Shown here: in pieces, positions 16,388 to 24,817 of the stretch
Position numbering within the stretch: the stretch's first letter is position 1
Layout of the letters: every line of letters begins with the position of its first letter
DNA from: Nocardia jinanensis
GTDB lineage: Bacteria > Actinomycetota > Actinomycetes > Mycobacteriales > Mycobacteriaceae
Reading direction: 5' to 3'
Length of the DNA: 64,000 nucleotides
Assembly (NCBI RefSeq): GCF_014645735.1
Contig: NZ_BMMH01000001.1
Coordinates: forward strand, 124,001 to 188,000
The notes under the pieces: model-generated
The model's input: the letters and a program-made list of their open reading frames with translations, nothing else
What the model was told of the DNA's origin: nothing
Databases searched by the model: none
Position numbers and translations under genes: made by a program

Positions 16388-16771
16388 ATGCAGAAACCAC
16401 TTCTCACCGTCGCCGCGCTGTACCTCGCTGCGATCGGCCTCGCCCTACTGGTCGTCCCGGCGCAGTTCGGCATCGGCGCGGTACCCGAGAACGCCTCCCC
16501 CGAACTGATCGCACTGCTGCGGCTGCTGGGTGGTCCCTTTCTCGGGATCGCGCTGCTGAACTGGATGTCACGCGATACCGACCCTGCCACGATCCGCAAT
16601 ACCGTCGTCCTGGCCGATCTGACCGGTTTCGGTGTGGTCGCCCTCAACGACGTATGGGGTGTGGTGAGCGGGGAAGCCCGCGATGTAGCGGCCGTATTCG
16701 GTGTTGTCCACCTGACTTTCGCCGCCGCATTCCTGCTCGCCTGGCTGCGGACCCGCCCGGCGACCGGGTGA
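16388..16771 (+). CDS. Small integral membrane protein, four predicted spans
   Basis: A 127-residue hydrophobic protein. Four spans are visible: LLTVAALYLAAIGLALLVVP, then IALLRLLGGPFLGIALLNW, a third around VVLADLTGFGVVALNDVW, and a last around FGVVHLTFAAAFLLAWL. Length and pattern fit a family of actinobacterial membrane proteins of unknown function. The ATG at 16388 is preferred because translation upstream of it lacks hydrophobic or conserved sequence and passes through the operator repeats. A MerR-type regulator follows 81 bases downstream in the same direction. Confidence 0.7.
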   Translation: MQKPLLTVAALYLAAIGLALLVVPAQFGIGAVPENASPELIALLRLLGGPFLGIALLNWMSRDTDPATIRNTVVLADLTGFGVVALNDVWGVVSGEARDVAAVFGVVHLTFAAAFLLAWLRTRPATG

Positions 16772-16852
16772 GGAGCGGCCGCGCCGCGCGGCCGGCACGG
16801 CTGCTGACATGATCGCCGGACCGGGACGATACGAGGAAAGAGACGGCAGCGG

Positions 16853-17485
16853 ATGCGGATGGCGGAGTTGAGCCGGGAGTCCGGCGTCGCGATCGCGACG
16901 ATCAAGTACTACCAGCGTGAAGGACTTCTCCCGCCCGGCGAGCTCACCAGCCCGAACCAGGCCGATTACGGTCCGGCACATGTGCGGCGGCTGAAACTCG
17001 TTCGCGCACTCACCGAGGTGGCCGGGCTATCCGTAGCCGCCGTTCGTGACGTACTCGCCGCGATCGACGAACCGCGAACCTCGCTCCACGACGTGCTCGG
17101 CTCCGCTCAACCGGGCCTACCGTCCGCATCCGCGCAGGACGTCACCGAAGCCGATCGCGAATGGGCCGCACGGCGTATCGACGAGGTGGTGGCGGCCCGC
17201 GGTTGGCGGCCGCCGCCGAGATCCGTACTGGTCGAGACCCTGGCCGGAGTGCTCTGCGCCTACCGGGCGGTCGGGCACGAATGGGCGCTCGACAGCCTGT
17301 CCACCTATGCGGAATCCGCCGACCGGGTGGCCGCCGCCGATATCGAGGCACTCGCACAGCTCCGCTCCGCGGAGAACATCGTGGAGGGCGCGGTGGTCGG
17401 CACCGTACTCGGCGACAGCCTACTGGCCGCACTCCGGCGCATGGCGCACGCCGAAGCCTCACGGAAGCGCTTCGACCGAACCTGA
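16853..17485 (+). CDS. MerR-family transcriptional regulator
   Basis: A 210-residue protein. MAELSRESGVAIATIKYYQR is the MerR winged-helix start, followed by EGLLPPGELTSPNQADY and a helical C-terminal domain with no Cys pairs, which argues against metal sensing. The start may be ATG 16853 or the ATG two codons later. It sits downstream of the membrane-protein gene and may share its transcript. Ligand unknown. Confidence 0.88.
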   Translation: MRMAELSRESGVAIATIKYYQREGLLPPGELTSPNQADYGPAHVRRLKLVRALTEVAGLSVAAVRDVLAAIDEPRTSLHDVLGSAQPGLPSASAQDVTEADREWAARRIDEVVAARGWRPPPRSVLVETLAGVLCAYRAVGHEWALDSLSTYAESADRVAAADIEALAQLRSAENIVEGAVVGTVLGDSLLAALRRMAHAEASRKRFDRT

Positions 17486-17514
17486 TACGCGGCCGGGCAA
17501 GGGTGAACACCTCT

Positions 17515-17751
17515 GTAGGACACCACAGCCTGAGCGAGCAGTGTGCCGATCAGCAGCCGACGGGATTCGACACGATCCACCGCGGGGGCCGGCATCGGAG
17601 CCAGCACGACCGACGGGACGAAACCGGCGAACAGGAACACCGAGACGAATACCGCCGAGTGATCCACCAGCAGCAACAACACCGCCGTCCGTGCCAGCGA
17701 CCCACCGGCCGTGGCGATCCCCAGGGCGACAGCCAGGACCGTGAGCCGCAT
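17515..17751 (-). pseudogene. N-terminal fragment of an MFS transporter
   Basis: About 79 residues (MRLTVLAVALGIATAGGSLA onward, then FLFAGFVPSVVLAPMPAPAVDR) match the first two spans and the intervening loop of major-facilitator drug efflux proteins. The frame then runs antisense through the MerR gene without further membrane spans. Ten of twelve spans are missing. A likely deletion joined the fragment to the MerR gene end. The following 130 bases to 17884 contain nothing recognisable. Confidence 0.7.
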
Positions 17752-17884
17752 CGCACCCCCTTCCCGAAACAGAGATTATCGGGGGACGCGCAGGCTCGTC
17801 CTCGGGTCGCGCAGGTACGGGGCCGGGCTGCGCCGGTTCCGCACCGTCCGGGGCCGGAAGCCTGAAAGCCGGCCCGGCGTCGGC

Positions 17885-18421
17885 TCAGTGCGATAGGGCG
17901 ATCTTGACCACGACCACGGTGGTGGCGACCAGGGTCAGCAGCACCGCGGTGATGATCGACGCCCGCCCGGGATGTTCACCGCGCAACCGGCCGATCACGA
18001 ACACGATTCCGCCGATACGGATCAGGACGACGAGTTCGGCGAGGATCTGCGCGGAGCGGGGTTCGATCCAGTCCAGCCGGCCGGTCGCCAGAATCGCGCA
18101 GGGTAGTACCGCCGAGCTGAGGATCGGCACCGAATTGCGCAGTTCGCGGACCCGGTCGTTCATCGTCGCGCTGCGACGCTGCCGCACGCTGCCGCCGACG
18201 GTTTCGGCGAAACTGTGGGCGACGAAGGTGGAGGCCGCGGTGCCGAGGACCACCAGGATGCCTACGTGCTCATTCGAGGTCACTACCGGGATCAGGGCGG
18301 TGAGGACCAGAATGTTGCCGTAGATGTAAGCACTGATACGGCTGGCGGCGTTGTATGGATCCAGCGGGGTGCGGCGGGAGAACAGCGGGCCGTGGATCAG
18401 CGCCTGACGGTCGGTATCCAT
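17885..18421 (-). CDS. Five-span integral membrane protein of unknown function
   Basis: A 178-residue protein with about five hydrophobic segments: YIYGNILVLTALIPVV, VGILVVLGTAASTFVAHSFAE, SVPILSSAVLPCAILATG, AELVVLIRIGGIVFVIG and a C-terminal TAVLLTLVATTVVVVKIAL. The second span contains AHSFAE, polar residues inside the membrane. Start ATG at 18421 (MDTDRQ) follows GGAGGAAACCG and is favoured over ATG 18445. It is found alone between the MFS fragment and the bicupin gene. Family not recognised. Confidence 0.7.
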   Translation of the reverse strand: MDTDRQALIHGPLFSRRTPLDPYNAASRISAYIYGNILVLTALIPVVTSNEHVGILVVLGTAASTFVAHSFAETVGGSVRQRRSATMNDRVRELRNSVPILSSAVLPCAILATGRLDWIEPRSAQILAELVVLIRIGGIVFVIGRLRGEHPGRASIITAVLLTLVATTVVVVKIALSH

Positions 18422-18526
18422 CGGTTTCCTCCGCGGAGTGCTCATCGGGGCCCCGCCGACCGCTGCCGGGGTAGGCGGGCCGGGACGAGGAGCCCTTCCC
18501 GGGCAACCTCTCGGCCGGGCGATCCG

Positions 18527-19564
18527 CTAGGGATCGAGGGGGTTGTTCCGCGTCACGATCAGCGGGTCGGCAGAAGTGAACGGCAGGTCCGGCAATTCGT
18601 CGAGCGCGACGCCGAAAGTGGCCGCCAGAACCTTGCGCGAATACGCGCTCATCGACGCGCGGTACCCGATATCGGCCGGGGTCGGCTGGTCGAAGAAGAT
18701 CAGCAGCTGGATCCTCGGTGCATCGACCACCTCGATATGGTGCGGGTAGGCGCGCGGGACGAAATACACCTCGCCCTCGTTCACTGTGTAGGTGTCCAGG
18801 TTCCCGTCGGGATCCATGATGGTCATCCGTGCCGAACCCGCGTGGACGTAACCCATCTCGGCGGTGACCGGGTGCCAATGCGGTTCGCGCATCCCGTCCT
18901 CGCGTATCCGCAGCGAATACATCGATATATCGCGCAGCGCGGGCCAGAATTGCTTGCGGGCGGTGCGCGCCGAACCGACCGGTGAGTCCACCGGCGCGGG
19001 CATGGCTTCCACGGCGAAGTGGTGCGGGTCGCCGAAATGGGCACCGGCGGGGATATCCGGATCCCCGTCGCGCCGGGCGACCATACGCGCGGTGGTGTCG
19101 CGGCGGATATCGGCGAACGCGGCGGCGGGCAGGTCATAGGTGTTGCCGAGAACGGAGTCGGTCATCGCGCCCACAGCGGCGCTGAGACCGAAATCCTCGG
19201 GCCGTTCGTGGCGGAAGGCCGAGATGAACTCGGCGTCGGTATCGCCGATGTTCTCGACATGATGCAACGCGCCGGAATCGATATGGAACATCTCCCCGGC
19301 ACCGACGAGAAACGAGGAGAACCTGCTGCCGTCGTCCAGTACCGATACCAGCGCCCGCCCGGCGGTGCAGTAGGTGAGTTCGGTGGCATTGGCATGCCAG
19401 TGCGGTTCGCGGAAGGCGCCGGGTGCCAGGGTGAGACGTGTGATCGACAGCCCGGAGAGAATCGGGAAACTGTCGACTGTGAGCCTGGTCAGCGAGCCGA
19501 GTTCGCTGCGATAGATCTCATCGCCCTGCCACAGCGATGCGACGTGGACCGATGGGTTGCGCAT
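18527..19564 (-). CDS. Bicupin protein, oxalate decarboxylase type
   Basis: A 345-residue two-cupin protein. Cupin 1 has the metal motif REPHWHANATE with a later HHVEN. Cupin 2 repeats it as REPHWHPVTAE with YPHHIEV. Both three-His-one-Glu manganese sites look complete, as in oxalate decarboxylases and oxidases of the bicupin family. No signal peptide is visible, so it is probably cytosolic. GGAGGA precedes the ATG by three to four bases. A substrate other than oxalate cannot be excluded. Confidence 0.8.
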   Translation of the reverse strand: MRNPSVHVASLWQGDEIYRSELGSLTRLTVDSFPILSGLSITRLTLAPGAFREPHWHANATELTYCTAGRALVSVLDDGSRFSSFLVGAGEMFHIDSGALHHVENIGDTDAEFISAFRHERPEDFGLSAAVGAMTDSVLGNTYDLPAAAFADIRRDTTARMVARRDGDPDIPAGAHFGDPHHFAVEAMPAPVDSPVGSARTARKQFWPALRDISMYSLRIREDGMREPHWHPVTAEMGYVHAGSARMTIMDPDGNLDTYTVNEGEVYFVPRAYPHHIEVVDAPRIQLLIFFDQPTPADIGYRASMSAYSRKVLAATFGVALDELPDLPFTSADPLIVTRNNPLDP

Positions 19565-19837
19565 AGATCCTCCTTGCTCGCAGGTGACCTCCTATCGATC
19601 ATGCCCTCGGATCGGTCCACCGGCCGTCATCCGGCGGCCGGACCGGGTTGTCACGGTGACCGATCTCGTCCCGAGCTGGAAAAATGCGCTCGAAAGGGGC
19701 GTGCGGACCCGCGTCGGGGCCTAATATCTAGAAGAGAGTGACCACTGTTCCACTATCGCTGCGTGCCGCTGCGCACCCGGTCGAGCCGTCGTCAGCAGGC
19801 CGCTCGGCCGGCGCGAAACGACGCGGAGGAGTTGGCC

Positions 19838-20149
19838 ATGACTCACCCCACCGCACACCCGGACAAGAATCGATCGGCACCACCCGTCTCGGCGGCCGGA
19901 AAGGAAGCCGCGGATCCGGCGATAGGCCCGCGTCCAGCCTCGTCCGACATGCCCGACGCAGACGCAGACGCAGGTACCCGGATCGCGGGGGTGGAGCGCG
20001 GTTCCGCCTTACTCGCGGTCGCCACCTGCATCCTTTTCGTCATATGTGTCACGGCGATATCACATTCCGCGGCTCTGGCCGCTGTCGCCGCCGCCTGTAT
20101 CACGATCGGCGTCGCATTGGTTCTCGCCATCCTGCGACCCGCGTGTTGA
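19838..20149 (+). CDS. Small two-span membrane protein
   Basis: A 103-residue protein. Start ATG 19838 has GCGGAGGAG eight bases upstream. The first 58 residues are hydrophilic, Pro/Asp-rich and probably disordered. Two spans follow: ALLAVATCILFVICVTAI and AAVAAACITIGVALVLAIL. No family recognised. The 273 bases upstream contain no other gene. Confidence 0.55.
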   Translation: MTHPTAHPDKNRSAPPVSAAGKEAADPAIGPRPASSDMPDADADAGTRIAGVERGSALLAVATCILFVICVTAISHSAALAAVAAACITIGVALVLAILRPAC

Positions 20150-20483
20150 TCGTCATCGACACATCCAGAACTCGGGACACCGACCGGCCCGGCCGCTTAT
20201 GGGTTCGCCGTAGCGTTGTCGCATCGGCCCAGGGTGGTCATGAAGGATTCGAATGCCTCGGTGATGCGGTCGGCGTCTCCGGTGGTGAGCGGAAAGGCAT
20301 CCGATGAACGGTCGGTTCGCCCGCCGATCCTGGCCCCTGCCGGACCATATGCCTGCGGCCGAGGGGCGAGACCGCGTGGCGATTCTGCCCGTCGACCGTC
20401 GGCATGCGGGGGCTACGAGGTAGTGGTGACCCGCGCCGATCCCGCTTCGGGCTCGGCGGCACCGGCGTGCCGGGAGTGGCACG

Positions 20484-20687
20484 GGAGGTGTATTTCGAGA
20501 GCGCGCACCCCAGGAGGGCCACGCAACAGGTAGCCGCTACGACGAGCAGGCCACCCGAGACGCTGCCGGTTCGTTCCTGAACTTGGCCCAGCAGCGTCGG
20601 CGCGACGAATCCGCCGAGGTTGCCGATCGAGTTGGTCAGCGCGATCCCGGGCGCGGCGAGGGCGCCGACCAGGCATCGTGCCGACAT
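20484..20687 (-). pseudogene. C-terminal fragment of an MFS transporter
   Basis: The segment GIALTNSIGNLGGFVAPTLL followed by QERTGSVSGGLLVVAAT is the conserved tenth-to-eleventh span region of metabolite:proton symporters of the MFS anion/cation group. The flanking translation is non-conserved Arg/Pro-rich sequence in this frame, so only about 68 residues survive. A second isolated hydrophobic run (MIAWFILGVALVAQL) occurs in another frame near 20850, consistent with frameshifted debris of the same or another transporter. Confidence 0.65.
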
Positions 20688-21335
20688 GCATATGCCTGTC
20701 CCGCGGCGGTGAGCGCGGTGAGGTCGAGTCCGGTCAGCGCCACCGTGGCGTACTCCGGATTGTGATGCGGCAGGCGGCCCGGCCGGCCCGGCGCTCGACG
20801 AGAGGGCACAGCTGTGCGACCAGAGCGACGCCGAGAATGAACCAGGCAATCATGTCGAGCAACCTGAGGACCCCCGCCGCCCCCGGTACGCGACAGGGAA
20901 GACCGGCGTGCCGAATCCGGAACACCCGATAGTCGGAATGCGCGGGCCGGAGCAGCCGGGATCGGTCCGAATGGCCGGTCCGCCGCCGTTCATCGCTGCG
21001 CCGGAAGGGTGTGCGAACCAGGGCGTGCCGCACCCTCCCACGACCCGATCACCGGAGATAGCCTCGATGACGTGGCACAGAACAACCGTCGAGAAGGTCG
21101 ATCCGCAGTGGTCTGTGCCGATCCCGGTGAGTGTCGGATCACTGTCGATCCACGGGTCCGATGACCCTCGGCGAATGAGACGTCGCACCGAAGCCGCTCG
21201 ACTTACGCGACGCCCGCTCGGCGAACCGGTCATGACAACCGCCCCGACAGTGTCACCGAGAGCCTATGCACCGTATCCGAGAGCAGCACCTTCGACATCG
21301 ACATCGCCAAAACGAGAAACCATGAATGGATTTCG
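20688..21335. other. Decayed intergenic stretch, no supportable gene
   Basis: Short overlapping frames on both strands give only low-complexity Arg/Pro/Ser translations, without ribosome sites or conserved motifs. The region lies between the MFS fragment and the MazG-like gene and looks like eroded coding sequence. Confidence 0.5.
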
Positions 21336-21704
21336 ATGACACAGAGCATCAATCAGCCGATCACACTTGCCCCCGCGCGCGATCGGGCATTGGAAATCAG
21401 AGCCCTCTACGAAGTCCTCGAGCAACGACTGAACGGGAAAGTGTGGTCGCTTCACGAACTCATGCTCGGATTCTCCCACGATGTCGGCACCATCGGACGG
21501 TTGATTCTGGCGCACGACGGCACCTGGGATATAGATGGTGACGTAGCCGGACAACTGCAGCACAAACTCGCCGAATCCCTCTGGTGGATCTTGGTGTTGT
21601 CCGATCGCCTCGATATCGATATCACCGAAGCTTTCACCGAAACCATGGACCGAATTCACGCCGGGCTGGAAACCGCGGTGCGGTCATCCGGCACCGGCCG
21701 ATGA
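21336..21704 (+). CDS. MazG-like nucleotide pyrophosphohydrolase-family protein
   Basis: A 122-residue all-helical protein. ALYEVLEQRLNGKVWSLHEL, LGFSHDVGTIGRLILAHDG and LQHKLAESLWWILVLSDRLD match the MazG-like family pattern, with acidic residues in the expected metal-binding helices (E..H, then a late E-D pair near LDIDITEAF). Such proteins hydrolyse non-canonical nucleoside triphosphates. Flanking genes give no pathway clue. Confidence 0.75.
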   Translation: MTQSINQPITLAPARDRALEIRALYEVLEQRLNGKVWSLHELMLGFSHDVGTIGRLILAHDGTWDIDGDVAGQLQHKLAESLWWILVLSDRLDIDITEAFTETMDRIHAGLETAVRSSGTGR

Positions 21705-22165
21705 AAGGATCACAACGCCCTTCCCGGCCGATATCCGGACAACAGAGCACCACCAGGCCTCGGATACCCCTGAGCTCGTGCTGTCATCACGGGCCGTTTT
21801 CGTCGCTTTTCCGGCACAGGAGCTCCCGCAACGAGCGATCGGCACCGTAAGAAGTCGCTGGTTACAGATATCGCCCGCCAACTCGCCACTACCGGCCGCG
21901 CACCCGCAGGAGTTCCCGCGGAGCACCTCTACTACTGGTACCCGGACACTCTTCCCGCCGTGAACATCGCGGACTTCTACAGCGTCAACCCGTTGACTGC
22001 ACTCAGCTCGTGTCCCTATAAGGACCGGTACACCGCACCCATCATTGCCGTCTCCGGGCACGGCTCCCGAAGGAGTAGTGCGCACTCGGATACAGCGCTG
22101 CCGTGCCGCGATCGTAGTGCGCTTCTTTACCTCCATCATCCATCGAACACAATAAGGAAATCATC
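21705..22165 (+). other. Gap holding a long open frame without a standard start
   Basis: A frame open from 21774 to 22223 contains protein-like sequence (KKSLVTDIARQLATTGRAP, then EHLYYWYPDTLPAVNIADFY) before turning into Ser/Arg-rich translation that overlaps the next gene. No ATG occurs before 21960. I do not recognise the sequence; it may be the broken end of a former gene. The final 30 bases carry the AAGGA ribosome site of the gene at 22166. Confidence 0.35.
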
Positions 22166-22642
22166 ATGTCCAACACGGACGGCGATAATTCATCCAGGGA
22201 AGTCGCAGACAAACTCGCGGTGACCGAGGCACTCTACCGATACGCCGCGGGCATCGATCTGCGCGACAGAGCCCTTCTCACATCTGCCCTCGCCGAAGAT
22301 GCCGTTCTCGATCTCGGCCCGGCCACGGCAAGAGCCGGCTTCGAATATCCCGTGCTGGAAGGCAGCGAAGCCATCGTATCGGCACTGTCGGACTCGCTCA
22401 GCCTCATCGACACCACTCACTCCGTGAGCAACCCACGGGTGAGTGTCGAGGGTGACAAGGCTCATCTCGAGGCAATCGTCGCAGCGCAACATTTGCCCCG
22501 GGACGATCACTCGCGCCACATCCTCATGACGAACCGGTACGACATCGAACTTGTCAGGGGAGACGGAGTCTGGCTCATTCACCGACTGACGGCCGACAAT
22601 ATCTGGCTCGAGGGCGATCGAACTGTCCTCCTCGGCGTCTAG
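22166..22642 (+). CDS. SnoaL-like (NTF2 fold) protein
   Basis: A 158-residue protein. EALYRYAAGIDLRDRALLTS near residue 20 and the central AEDAVLDLGPA are typical of the SnoaL_4 branch of the NTF2-like cone fold, followed by a LEGSEAIVSALSDSL helix and a C-terminal WLIHRLTADNIWLEGD strand pair. This branch includes polyketide cyclases, dehydratases and ring-hydroxylating accessory proteins. AAGGA lies eight bases before the ATG. Reaction unknown. Confidence 0.78.
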   Translation: MSNTDGDNSSREVADKLAVTEALYRYAAGIDLRDRALLTSALAEDAVLDLGPATARAGFEYPVLEGSEAIVSALSDSLSLIDTTHSVSNPRVSVEGDKAHLEAIVAAQHLPRDDHSRHILMTNRYDIELVRGDGVWLIHRLTADNIWLEGDRTVLLGV

Positions 22643-23221
22643 TACCGAATCCGGGAAGGCTGGTGCGGTATCCGGAGCGGCGGGTCGATCGCGGGCCGGC
22701 GAGAGGTGACGCCGCCGGTGCGGGTGATCCCGGCGGCGATACTCGGCACCGAATGCGGATGCCGGTTGTCACCGAATCGCCTTATGAACGTTCATGGTTG
22801 AGCGCTTCACGAAACGGCGTGGACCAAGCGAGGCAAGCGGACCCGTCGATCGGATCAACCACCGAGCGCGGATCCCGCCTCGCCGCGGCACTGCCACGGA
22901 GAGGCGTCACGAGCGATCGATGCCGAATGTGAGGCCGTCGCCGGCGCATCATCGCGCGGTGGCCGAGTGTGTGGCGCAGGGACCGACGAGTGCCGGTGCG
23001 CTTGTGGCGGATTCACACTGCATCGCCAGACCGTGGTGAAAAGTCCGAACCTGGCACCACGGTGACCGGCCGACGGGTTGAAACATATACTGTTCAACCA
23101 CCCGACCAGCGTGCGTACCAACGTATTTCGCCGAGAACGACCAGCGTGCGCGCGGCGGGTTCTGCGTGTCTTCGATGGCGATGACTCGAAGACATATTCG
23201 TCGATTTCGAGAGGTAGCTCT
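22643..23221. promoter_or_regulatory. Promoter region of the lipase gene with two dyads
   Basis: No gene found. ATGAACGTTCAT at 22784-22795 is a perfect 12-base palindrome. GGTTGAA (23076-23082) and TTCAACC (23093-23099) form a 7-bp-arm dyad around a ten-base AT-rich centre that contains TATACT, a good -10 element. The second dyad is therefore placed to block transcription of the lipase gene. Confidence 0.5.
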
Positions 23222-24607
23222 ATGAATTGGGTCCGTGCGCGGACAGGTCTCGTACGGGCGCTGACGGGTGTGACCACGGCATGCTGCCTGATCCTTGCGG
23301 GACAGTCGTCGGTGGTCGCCGAGGAGATGCCGGATACGCCGGCCCCCTCCGGCCTACAGCGCGGTATCGACGAGGCCCTACCCCCGCCGCTACTGCCTGC
23401 CGCATCGGCACCGCCCATCGGGGGCGAGCTGTCGCCGCAACAGGCAGCACTGTGGCATGCGGTGCAGTCCCCGCCAACGGGTGACCCGATCTTCGACGCG
23501 TGGCCGGCCGCATTGGACCGGATGGCCGCCGGTGAGGTGATCGAACAGCGTGACATCACCGCGATCGCCGCGCCGCGGATCGCCGCGCCGGTCGGCCGGG
23601 CCGTGTTGATGAAGTATCGGTCGACGGCCGCCGCGGAGGCGCCCTCCTTCGGCACGGCCACCCTGATAGTTCCGGCGGCGGCGTGGACAGGTCCCGGCAG
23701 CCGGCCGGTGTTGGTGGACAACAAGCCGATCAACTCCCTCGGACTGCGGTGTACACCCGGCTACGCGATGGCACATGGGCAGGACGGCACCAGCAGCAGC
23801 GCCATCGACGCGTTGACACCGACGACCGCGTCGGCGGTGAACCGTGGGTACGCGGTCCTGATTCCCGATCACGAAGGCCCGTTCATGGCCTATGCGGAAC
23901 CGAACGTCGCCGCACACGTCATCCTCGACGGCATTCGCGCCGTACGCTCGACGCCCGGATCCGAGTTCGGCGCCAGCCGTTTCGTGCTGACCGGATATTC
24001 CGGGGGCGCGATCGCCTCGTACGCGGCGGCCATGCTGCTCGACGACTACGCGCCGGAATTGGCCGATGTGGTGGTGGGCGCGTCGATGGGCGGACTCGTC
24101 ACCGACAACAGGGTCGTCGCGAACAGTTTCGACGGCAAGTTCGCCTCCGGAGTGCTGCTGGCGGTGGTGCTCGCCTACGCTCGCGAACACCCCGAAATCC
24201 TCGACAACATGAACCATTTGGCCCAGTGGGTGGCGACATCGCCGATCAACAACGTGTGCGGCGAAGCGCTCGGCCCGCTGGGTGTGGTCGGGATACCGCT
24301 CGAAATCGCCGCGAACATTCCCCACCCGCTCGACAGCACCATCGCCGACGAGATCTTCGCGCGCACGGATCTCAGTGACCGAACGTCGGCGGTGCCGCTG
24401 TACATCTACCACGCCGCCCACGATCTCTGGATTCCGCTCGAAGGGGCACAGCAGCTGTATCGCACCCAGTGCGCCCGAGGCGTCCCCGCGGTCTTCCGAA
24501 GCGAGCCGGGTGAACACGTGACCGGCCTGACCACAGGATTCCCCAGAGCCTTCGACTGGCTGGACGCGCGTCTACGAGGCGAACCCGCACCGAACGAGTG
24601 CTCCTAG
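23222..24607 (+). CDS. Secreted lipase, LIP family alpha/beta hydrolase
   Basis: A 461-residue exported protein. Residues 1-33 form a Sec signal peptide (basic NWVRAR start, hydrophobic ALTGVTTACCLILAG, cleavage near VVAEE). The nucleophile elbow is GYSGGA around residue 260; VLVDNKPINSLG and the late HAAHDLWIP and EPGEHVTG supply candidate Asp and His. This matches the secretory lipase family shared by Candida lipases and nocardial/mycobacterial secreted lipases. ATG 23222 follows GAGAGG; a 48-codon upstream extension has no signal-peptide character. It would release fatty acids outside the cell. Confidence 0.88.
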   Translation: MNWVRARTGLVRALTGVTTACCLILAGQSSVVAEEMPDTPAPSGLQRGIDEALPPPLLPAASAPPIGGELSPQQAALWHAVQSPPTGDPIFDAWPAALDRMAAGEVIEQRDITAIAAPRIAAPVGRAVLMKYRSTAAAEAPSFGTATLIVPAAAWTGPGSRPVLVDNKPINSLGLRCTPGYAMAHGQDGTSSSAIDALTPTTASAVNRGYAVLIPDHEGPFMAYAEPNVAAHVILDGIRAVRSTPGSEFGASRFVLTGYSGGAIASYAAAMLLDDYAPELADVVVGASMGGLVTDNRVVANSFDGKFASGVLLAVVLAYAREHPEILDNMNHLAQWVATSPINNVCGEALGPLGVVGIPLEIAANIPHPLDSTIADEIFARTDLSDRTSAVPLYIYHAAHDLWIPLEGAQQLYRTQCARGVPAVFRSEPGEHVTGLTTGFPRAFDWLDARLRGEPAPNECS

Positions 24608-24678
24608 ATCCACAGAGCCACTGCCATTCACGCCCGCTGACAGCTGGTCACGGCTGCGGCACCGGCGTAGAGGGCAGA

Positions 24679-24719
24679 CCCCGGTGTGTCGGCCGGTCGA
24701 ACTGGTCGACACACCGGGG
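24679..24719. terminator. Strong hairpin downstream of the lipase gene
   Basis: CCCCGGTGTGTCG (24679-24691) pairs perfectly with CGACACACCGGGG (24707-24719). The 15 bases between can extend the stem by six more pairs with two G-U wobbles, leaving a three-base CGA loop. No T-run follows. Placement 72 bases after the lipase stop and before the dinB promoter fits a transcription terminator. Confidence 0.7.
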
Positions 24720-24802
24720 GTAGTCGTTCACGACCGCAAGTCCGCTCGGTGACCCGGCCGCGCCGAAACCACCGATTTGCTGACCTTTCTCCACTGCTAG
24801 TG

Positions 24803-24817
24803 TGAACATATGTTCGA
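24803..24817. promoter_or_regulatory. LexA (SOS) box overlapping the dinB start codon
   Basis: GAACATATGTTC (24804-24815) is a perfect palindrome, followed by GA, matching the actinobacterial LexA site TCGAAC-N4-GTTCGA except in the left flank. The ATG of the polymerase gene lies inside it. TAGTGT at 24798-24803 fits a TANNNT -10 element seven bases before that ATG, so the transcript may be leaderless and LexA would cover the transcription start. Confidence 0.8.

Noticed and set aside
21774..22223. Calling the start-less open frame a gene
   Set aside because: No start codon before 21960, no ribosome site, the C-terminal part overlaps a well-supported gene and the sequence is not recognised.
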